In this document: positions 57,306 to 64,000 of the stretch, piece by piece
Layout of the letters: each line of letters opens with the position of its first letter
Numbering within the stretch: the stretch's first letter is position 1
Assembly: GCA_029962745.1 (NCBI GenBank)
Contig: CM057153.1
Location: 7,603,186-7,667,185 of the forward strand
Reading direction: 5' to 3'
DNA length: 64,000 bases
Source: Echinometra lucunter
Taxonomy: Eukaryota; Echinodermata; Echinoidea; Camarodonta; Echinometridae
Position numbers and translations under genes: made by a program
Notes under the pieces: generated by a model
Told to the model about the DNA's origin: nothing
Database searches by the model: none
Seen by the model: the letters and a program-made list of their open reading frames with translations, nothing else

Positions 57306-57929
57306 TTATGCTACAAAGTCTTCGTACTCTATAACATCACCACTCCTTTTGCCAAAGAACCCTCCCCAGCCGTAGACATCCGGGTGTCCCCTCTTGCCGA
57401 ACCACATGCCCCAATTATAATCGTCAGGTCTTCTCTCACGGAGCATTGTGGGATCTTCTAGTTGTCGATCATCTACTTTATCATTTGGAACGCGTTTTCC
57501 GAAAAAGAACCCGTGTCCATAATCGCGTTTATCATCTTCAAGTCCCGTTGATCCCACCGCTGCAGCCACTTCCGGTGAAAAGTCCCGATCACTGTCGTTG
57601 GCCAAATTGGACAGGTCACCCTCTGGAGCAACGTCGAGCTTGACACCCCAATCTTCTATTTTTCTTGGCGGCCACGCGGGTAGGACCTCAATGTTGAGTG
57701 AATTGACATTGGGAGTAACCTGGTGATGACCTTTTGGACCTCGTAGTGGACCTCTGGAACCAGTACCCCTGGATCGGTTGACGATGTGGTCTTTGAGCAT
57801 GCGTAGGAACGATGTGACCCCGGAGAGATTCCTATGTGATTGTTCTGTCGACCTGGTCGGAAATGATGTCACTGGTGCTAGTAGCATGAAGAAGAGGGAG
57901 AGCAGGGCAAGAAACCATCTTGTTCCCAT
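57306..57929 (-). CDS. Cholecystokinin/sulfakinin-type neuropeptide precursor
   Basis: A 207-residue secreted precursor. Residues 1-22 form a signal peptide (MGTRWFLALLSLFFMLLAPV). After a long spacer, three peptides are each followed by Gly-Lys-Arg, so each should be cut and C-terminally amidated: DYGHGFFF (136-143, after KR), PDDYNWGMWF (168-177, after RR) and GHPDVYGWGGFF (181-192). Each has Tyr seven or six residues before the terminal aromatic Phe, with acidic residues near it, the place sulfated in CCK and sulfakinin. The first is close to the starfish SK/CCK peptide ending DYGHGLFW. A short acidic C-terminal peptide follows. These hormones act on G-protein-coupled receptors in feeding and gut control; in this animal that is inference. 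The frame is one exon: a splice acceptor (cctgacag) lies 9 bases upstream of the ATG at 57938/57939, so a 5' untranslated exon exists further up. SALMFamide or NG-peptide identity fits less well. Confidence 0.87.
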   Translation of the reverse strand: MGTRWFLALLSLFFMLLAPVTSFPTRSTEQSHRNLSGVTSFLRMLKDHIVNRSRGTGSRGPLRGPKGHHQVTPNVNSLNIEVLPAWPPRKIEDWGVKLDVAPEGDLSNLANDSDRDFSPEVAAAVGSTGLEDDKRDYGHGFFFGKRVPNDKVDDRQLEDPTMLRERRPDDYNWGMWFGKRGHPDVYGWGGFFGKRSGDVIEYEDFVA

Positions 57930-57938
57930 TGCGGCGCC

Positions 57939-60540
57939 CTGTCAGGAAAGAGAGAGAGAGAGAGAGAAAGCGCGATTGGTATATCTGAACAAACTAGACA
58001 TAAAAAAAGGGAAATAAGGTTTGACGAAAGATCATCCGTGCATGCGACACCAGTGTTTCTTCATGGAGATAGTAGACCACTAATCTTGCATCCAATAAGA
58101 TGTTGGGGGTCTAATGAAACCTGCAAAAAAGTGGCAAGGGGGACTGATTACGTGATTCACAAGACTCATTTATCACGATTATACCTACATGTAGGTAAAA
58201 AAACGTGTTACTTTGTCAACATAAATATAATGTTTAATGCCGCACAATATGAAATAGTGCACTAGAAATTCATTCCCCCTTTAATGACTAAAACTGGAAA
58301 AGGCAAATTAAGCCAGCTAAGAAAAAAAGGTTTCTCCTAAGAGGATAAATGAAATACATAATCGCAAGCTAATAAAATGTTTCTATGACAAAATGGCATA
58401 GCTAAGAAATTTTTGGGATCTGTCAGTAGCAGCTGCACATTGGAAAAATAAGCCGTATTTTCTAAAATTGACAACATTGAAATGAGAAAGGCAAGAAATG
58501 GTGGGAAGGAAGCAATAGAGTTATAGACTGAAAAACGAGAATCATTTAGTAGAAATACGAAAATAGATTTAAAACAAATAAAAAGAACAAGGATGGAAAA
58601 AAGGAATGGGGACATAAGATGAGGCAGAAAGATAAAAAGGTTTTATAAAAATACAAAATTGAATCCCTGAGAGTAAAAATAACCGCAACCTGCATGATGA
58701 AAATCTCTAAAGGGAACAAGCAATGAGTTAAGATATTCATTCTGTTGAGCAATTACAACTTTTGAATTTCATGAGGTGCATAATGCTTGATTATCTCTCA
58801 CTCACCAAGTACGTTGAATTGTTAAAATAAAACTATTTTCTGTTTTTCTTAAAGATTCAGTTTTACATTTTAAAATCCTTCTTTGACCAATCTTATGTGG
58901 CTACTCATCCTCAAGGCTAACTGCCTTTTCTCAACCTTAAGTAAAGTATAAATATAAAAACCTCAAATGGAAACGACGATTATTCGGTAGGGTGGTCTTC
59001 AATTATTATGGAATTATTCCAGACTTCACCACGTAATTTGATTTCATAAAAGAATTTTTGCGCTTTTTAATCGTTAATGTTTTCAGTTGGTGCGCTAAAA
59101 TTGACCCGATTTCCACTATGGCCTATGATTGATAAACATACTTGCCCAGGGTAAACTTACAAGTACCCATGATTATAGCAAGAGCTCATCTCGTTTAAGC
59201 TTACATGGACTCTGGTCAAATTCTATTCACGTAAAACTATTTTTCCCAATGTAAGTTTTCTTGAAGTAATTTTTGTACTTATTATAGAACACAATAGTAG
59301 AAGAAAGTAAAAAAAAAAAAAAAAAAATCATTGTAGACTTTTCAATTAGATTCAAAATCGTAATGATTAAACGTTGGGAATGTTGAAATGTTGAAATGAA
59401 ATTCCCTTGGGATAAAATGTAATTCTAGTTGCATGCTCGTGATATGATTTATTGCTCTGGAACATATATTCATTTATCAAGAAAAATTTTCAGTATACAA
59501 GTCGCTATCACATGAGGTCATATTTTTACAGGATAGACGACAGAGTTTTCACACCATGCATATCACCTCTTTCCTTGGAAAAAAAAAATTAGGAATATAT
59601 CATTGTAGACAGGTGAATGATTTATTTCCCATTTATCTTTCGAAAATGAAATATTGCCAATAAATATATTATTCATCAAACTTACCTTTATAACCAAAGA
59701 AGTATAGAAATTTAAATATCGGTTGACTGTAAATGATAAAGTTCTTGCACTGTATCACAAGGTGTATTATTTTTAAACGGGTTTTATCTCCTCCTTAGCA
59801 TTGACAAGAATACTGTAGTTATTATATTCGGATATATAGTATACACCTCATGAAGTATTATCTTATTTCATTCATTTTGATTCCCTATCGGAAAAAGCTT
59901 TTCTCTCTAAAGGAGATATTGTGAAAATAAAAATTGTTTAAAGTCAACTGAAGTTGCAGTTTTCTTTTCTGTGTTGAAGCAATTTCATTCAAAATGTAAA
60001 ACTTTATTTGCGATTTGTCTATGTTAAAATATGTTGAAATTGTTTTCTTTTATTTACCTTATTTTAAATGAATTGCGAAATTTTGATTACATCTTTGTTT
60101 ATATAATTTCTTTTAAAAATAAGCTTTATTCGCAAATATGAGAATTTATTTGTATCATTGTTTTAAAGTGTCAAATATTTGTCAACTGTTATATTTATGT
60201 GAAGATCATTTGCAGCTCAGTATGTGTTACAAATTATGTACCAATTTTCTTTTTGAGAGAAAAGAATAAAAACCTGTAAAAACGAAAATGAAGAGTAATA
60301 TGTATCTATGGCAATTTAGGACTACAGAAATGTCATTGACCTCATGGCACAAGATCATAATCACGTCAAATTTCAATCTTCTCAGCAACCGACTCGAGTG
60401 TTTAAGCTGCACAAGTAGCATTAATACCGACCCTCTGAAGAGTCAATACTACTTCTATTCCCCAGACCCACTCGAGATGGTTGAACATGATCGAATACTT
60501 AAACGTTCATTTCAAACCCCCGCAAACCCTGACGAGGATT
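57939..60540. other. 5' intron/upstream of the neuropeptide gene, no other gene
   Basis: Begins with a splice acceptor preceded (on the minus strand) by a CT-rich stretch, so the nearest part is intron. The rest is very AT-rich with no supported coding exon; the non-coding first exon was not located. Confidence 0.5.
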
Positions 60541-60716
60541 GATCACGGTGATCCACGGAATATTGCGTTCCCGTGCCGTATGATGCCCCCAGTCACACGG
60601 AATATTGCGCCCTCGTGTTGTGAGTGGTATCCATAGGTGGTATCCCGGCCGGTCACACAGTGACCCATGGAATATTACGTCCCCGTGCTGTGTATGATGC
60701 CCCGGTCACACCAACA
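60541..60716. repeat. Minisatellite, about 55-bp unit, three copies
   Basis: CACGGAATATTGCG(TTCCCGTGCC) followed by GTATGATGCCCC(C)AGTCACAC recurs near 60554, 60597 and 60667, with core variants ACGGAATATTGCGCCCTCGT and ATGGAATATTACGTCCCCGT. It is markedly more GC-rich than its surroundings. Confidence 0.8.
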
Positions 60717-63025
60717 AGACCTTTAACAGGCCGAACCAAAAATTGCCTTACCCCAAATGACACAGTATCGGTCAATTTTGGAATTGGTCCAGATTTAAAC
60801 TGATTGTATGATTGTGGTATGAGATAAGATAAACCCAAGAACTAAGTTTGACTTGTGGATAATGGTGCAACTTCCACCTTCTCTCATAATATTACATCTA
60901 CCCTTTTCACCACAATTCTATAGAAATTGTTTCTACGAAATGAACAGCATTATACAATTGCATTTAGGGTGCAAAATTGAAACTTTTTTTTCTTAGTGTG
61001 TAGGGTGCAAAATTCAACCTTTCATTCTAAGTGTGAAGTGCACGAAGTATATAAGTTTAGCACATTCAAAATAAGACGTAACATGACAAAAAGTTTCATA
61101 TTCCGGCCATGACCTCAGGAGTGTCAAAACACATATCAGATAATATTCCATTACATGGAAACGACCTTCTTCAGGGTCCTTATTTGACTATTTTTATGGA
61201 CACATTATACTTGCACCATCACTGACTAGCCATAAAGTACCTAAACTCTGTCAGGAGGCAAATTACCTCCTTGACACTCCATAACATATACTAGTGACTG
61301 CAAAACAAAACAAAAAAAAAGAAACAGTAAAAAGGGAATGTAGGACGACTTGATGCTTCGTTAAAAGAACAAAAAGTATGAATAATACGACAATTTATCA
61401 TAAGATGGGACTCAGGAAATCAAACCGTCACCTCTAAACATCTATTTTTTCGCTTGTTATTCATATTTTATTCATGGTATCCATAAACGATGTATAAACG
61501 AAAGAAGCCCATGACATTGTTGGATTGCCAAAGCATATAATTACCTCTGGTGGAATATCAGCAAGAACATTCCACAAGAAGATACTGAAAAGGCCAATTA
61601 ATGAAGTAGACGCAACTATTAGAAATCTTAGTCTTCATTGCAAGATCCAAAATAAGCGAATAAATTTTAATGGAATAGAGAAACGCAGGTAAAATTACAA
61701 GGCAAAAATTAAGAAATATTAAGATTCACAAAACGATTATCATAAGACAGGAGAAAATACAATAAACATAAAAATTTGGTCGCAGATCGACAGATTTAGA
61801 GTAGTAATCAATATCAGAATAATGTTTGACTAAAGCTGAAAGATTACATGAAAAATGTAAGTGCCATGCTTCTAAGTGAAATGCTGTAGTTCAACGACAA
61901 ATGAAAAGTAATGCATTCTGTCCATATTCAAGAAATTGTACATCTTATGAAAAGCATAAACAGGTAGGAATTATACGACTCATATAGTGATACTGTTGTA
62001 TAATCAAATGCAGATTGTGAATATGACGGTAAAACACGTGAGTTCGTTAACTTCTTTCTACGGCAGGTCTACATGAATATGACGTACAAGAGAGAAGAGA
62101 TAACATGCGCTAACCTCACTACAAGATACCAGCAAACCGTCACCTTTTCCAATCGTCCTTTTTTCGCTGACTGCAAGAAAACATTTCAATCACTTTGATT
62201 TTTCGTATACGGCACAACCGATTTTATTTAAAGCGAATGCAACTGAGCACTGAGCTAAGTAGGAAGAACTGTCACTCCAATATACCTGGACCAAGCGGTG
62301 AAAGCATTCTGTCGATTCGTTAAGGTCACGTGACAACGGAAACGAAAGGTGCATGCTTGACAAAATACTCCATTTTCATCCTTGAATGAAAATCTGCGAC
62401 ACAGAACAAATCCCTACGTCTACGTCAAGATGTTAACGTTTAACCCTCATTGTTATTTGAAAACTATAGATGGGAAGAATTCATCCATATCAAGTATCAC
62501 CTGAATTAGAAAGAAGGCAACCTACAAAAACAATAAGCAAAGTTATCACACTATTGATCAATCATTCAATCATTCAGCTAGTTCGAAGAAAAAAGATCCC
62601 TCCTCATTTTCAGCTTATAAAGGTGATTCTTGTTTTTTCATGAAAGACAATATGGGTGCTTTATTTGATAGCTGACTCTGTCGCACGAACTTTGTGATGA
62701 AACTCTCTCCCCATCCACTTTGAGTGATGAGTTTTATTCCACGCTCCGCCAGGCCATCCCACCCTCTGTGTTTACCAATCGTCTCACGGGGAATATTGCC
62801 AAATATCGAGATTTTCCATTTCACGAGCTCTCGACAATATTTGCCAGCATGTGGTTTGGCGATTTGTCATTTTTGAAGAGAATCTTCCCGCAGAAAAGAG
62901 TGTGCTTCCGTCAGGAAGTGGGGAACACTAGGGCTACACAGAATGAGTAATACGGGACTGAAAGGTCGAACCATGCTTGGCCACAATGTCACTAGTATTC
63001 GCTTTAAGGGAAGAGTCGCAGGGTT
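60717..63025. other. Intergenic, no gene seen
   Basis: AT-rich. A small duplication of TAGGGTGCAAAATT occurs at about 60967 and 61001. Frames at 62615-62950 overlap on both strands and have no domain. Confidence 0.4.
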
Positions 63026-63274
63026 TTGACTTCAAAATCACATTATCATCATTATACCTCCTGGCTTCATTCAAGCCAGGAAGGCAGAACACGAGACCAC
63101 ATCCTAAAACTGGAGAAGACATTTGCACACCTTTACGTGAGAAAATTCTTTTTCTCAAATAGAGTAGTGGATGCATGGAATAGCCTACCAGAAGAAGTGG
63201 TCAGTGCCCCATCTGTAAACGCCTTCAAAATCAAACTAGACAACTACTGGAAAAAAATTACCATCCGTATATGA
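63026..63274 (+). pseudogene. C-terminal fragment of a LINE ORF2
   Basis: The open frame ends VRKFFFSNRVVDAWNSLPEE, then VVSAPSVNAFKIKLDNYW, the conserved C-terminus of CR1/Jockey-type retrotransposon polymerases (compare WNSLHKDVQQAPSIHSFKRKL in the LINE at 1962). No catalytic domain lies upstream: an adjacent frame (62977-63162) may carry a few more decayed residues. It is a 5'-truncated relic, followed by (CT)n(CA)n at 63307-63352. Confidence 0.75.
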
Positions 63275-63306
63275 CCCCGAAGGTAACCAGTAAGCAGAAC
63301 CATTCC

Positions 63307-63352
63307 ACTCTCTCTCTCTCTCTCTCCACACACACACACACACACACACACG
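63307..63352. repeat. (CT)n(CA)n compound microsatellite
   Basis: About ten CT and eleven CA units in a row, just behind the LINE fragment. Confidence 0.92.
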
Positions 63353-63923
63353 CACCCCGCTTTGCATCACTCTGCTTCCGAGGACAACAATTGGACTGCT
63401 ATTGGCTCCTGTCCTCGTAAGGCTGACGGAATAAACCTCAAATCCTTTGTTTGACAACCGAGTACTATTGTTTATCAACCGAGGACTATTGTTCTCAGGA
63501 ATTTTCTTTGTTCACTGTCCTCGCTTGCAAAGCTATACAAACCCCCGCACACCCTCACCTTGACACACAACTACAAAAAATGAAGTGCTGATCTGAAAGA
63601 AACCAATCAATCGATGAACAGGTTCTGTCCAAATAGCATCGATGAAATAGAGTAAAGTAACTGAAGTATGTAAAGGAAAAAAACACAACAACATTGATGT
63701 ACAATATTAAAAAAAATAAAGCGACATACTCTTTGGCTTACAATAATCAATATGCGATTATGAGTAAAGAGTAAATCTACATGTACAAGCATCTGATATA
63801 TTTTTAGGACAATGAATGTGCAAGAACCCTTAATAAGTTGGAAAAAATAAAACAGGCATGTTGGAAATCATGGACGCTATAATCTTATGGGAATAAATAT
63901 GTGTAATGATTTCATGAACTTCT
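63353..63923. other. Intergenic, no gene seen
   Basis: Contains a short duplication (ACAACCGAGTACTATTGTT and TCAACCGAGGACTATTGTT at about 63454-63492). Nothing else stands out. Confidence 0.4.
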
Positions 63924-64000
63924 GGGGGTGTTTCATAAAGCTGTTCGTAAAGTTACAAATGACTTTACGAACGACTTGAATATGGCAAGCCAGATGGGAT
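63924..64000. repeat. Left end of a TTTCATAAAG foldback MITE, cut by window edge
   Basis: CTGGGGGTGTTTCATAAAGC is followed by a palindrome, GTTCGTAAAGTTACAAATGA against CTTTACGAACGAC. Same start type as the element at 21030. The right half lies beyond the window. Confidence 0.65.

Noticed and set aside
57446..57643. Plus-strand frame opposite the neuropeptide gene
   Set aside because: Shadow frame; the minus strand has the signal peptide and cleavage sites.
57306..57929. Reading the precursor as a SALMFamide or NGFFFamide gene
   Set aside because: SALMFamides end SxLxF or SxFxF and NG peptides begin with NG and come with a neurophysin domain; here Tyr with acidic neighbours and GHGFFF/GMWF/GGFF ends fit the CCK/sulfakinin type better.

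Overview
The window is animal nuclear DNA, most likely from an echinoderm (sea urchin or sea star grade). It is AT-rich, full of introns, short inverted-repeat transposons, microsatellites and poly-C/poly-G runs, and carries one 500-N assembly gap (32629-33128). The strongest lineage clue is a cholecystokinin/sulfakinin-type neuropeptide precursor whose peptides (DYGHGFFF-amide and two relatives) resemble the starfish SK/CCK peptides. No bacterial operons, CRISPR array, rRNA or convincing tRNA gene was seen.

Four host genes can be supported. (1) A tiny two-exon gene on the minus strand (23607-25220) encodes a 65-residue single-pass membrane protein that I cannot name. (2) AAMP, a WD40 protein, lies on the plus strand (29083-33866): five 5' coding exons and the last exon are present, but about 190 residues of the propeller are missing at the N gap. 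(3) CNPPD1, a PHO80-type cyclin-domain protein, lies on the minus strand (41253-50305) with nine exons that join in frame to 503 codons. (4) The CCK/sulfakinin-type precursor lies on the minus strand (57306-57929), intact in one coding exon. AAMP and CNPPD1 are tail to tail; to my knowledge both human orthologues lie in 2q35, so this may be old linkage.

Between the genes the window is mostly mobile DNA. 1-6.1 kb: an inverted-repeat element, a nearly complete non-LTR retrotransposon (LINE) with one frameshift, and a tRNA-derived SINE split by a composite TTAA-flanked element. 6.1-15.5 kb: low-complexity DNA and small MITEs. 15.55-18.66 kb: a SINE interrupted by a 5'-truncated LINE with an open reverse transcriptase frame, then a 280-bp near-perfect palindrome. 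18.8-28.3 kb: microsatellites, Tc1- and pogo-like elements, the small gene and a foldback cluster. 28-50 kb: AAMP and CNPPD1 with intronic repeats, including a TTAA-flanked element carrying a dead THAP zinc finger, a 95-bp perfect inverted repeat and a fresh 229-bp tandem duplication. 50-64 kb: a 21-bp repeat array enclosed by an inverted repeat, more MITEs, an old 245-bp duplication, the neuropeptide gene, a minisatellite and a LINE tail.

The host genes do not form a pathway. The most distinctive content is the neuropeptide precursor, the unnamed micro-membrane protein and the layered, nested transposon structures. All family assignments come from reading motifs by eye; none was checked by database search.
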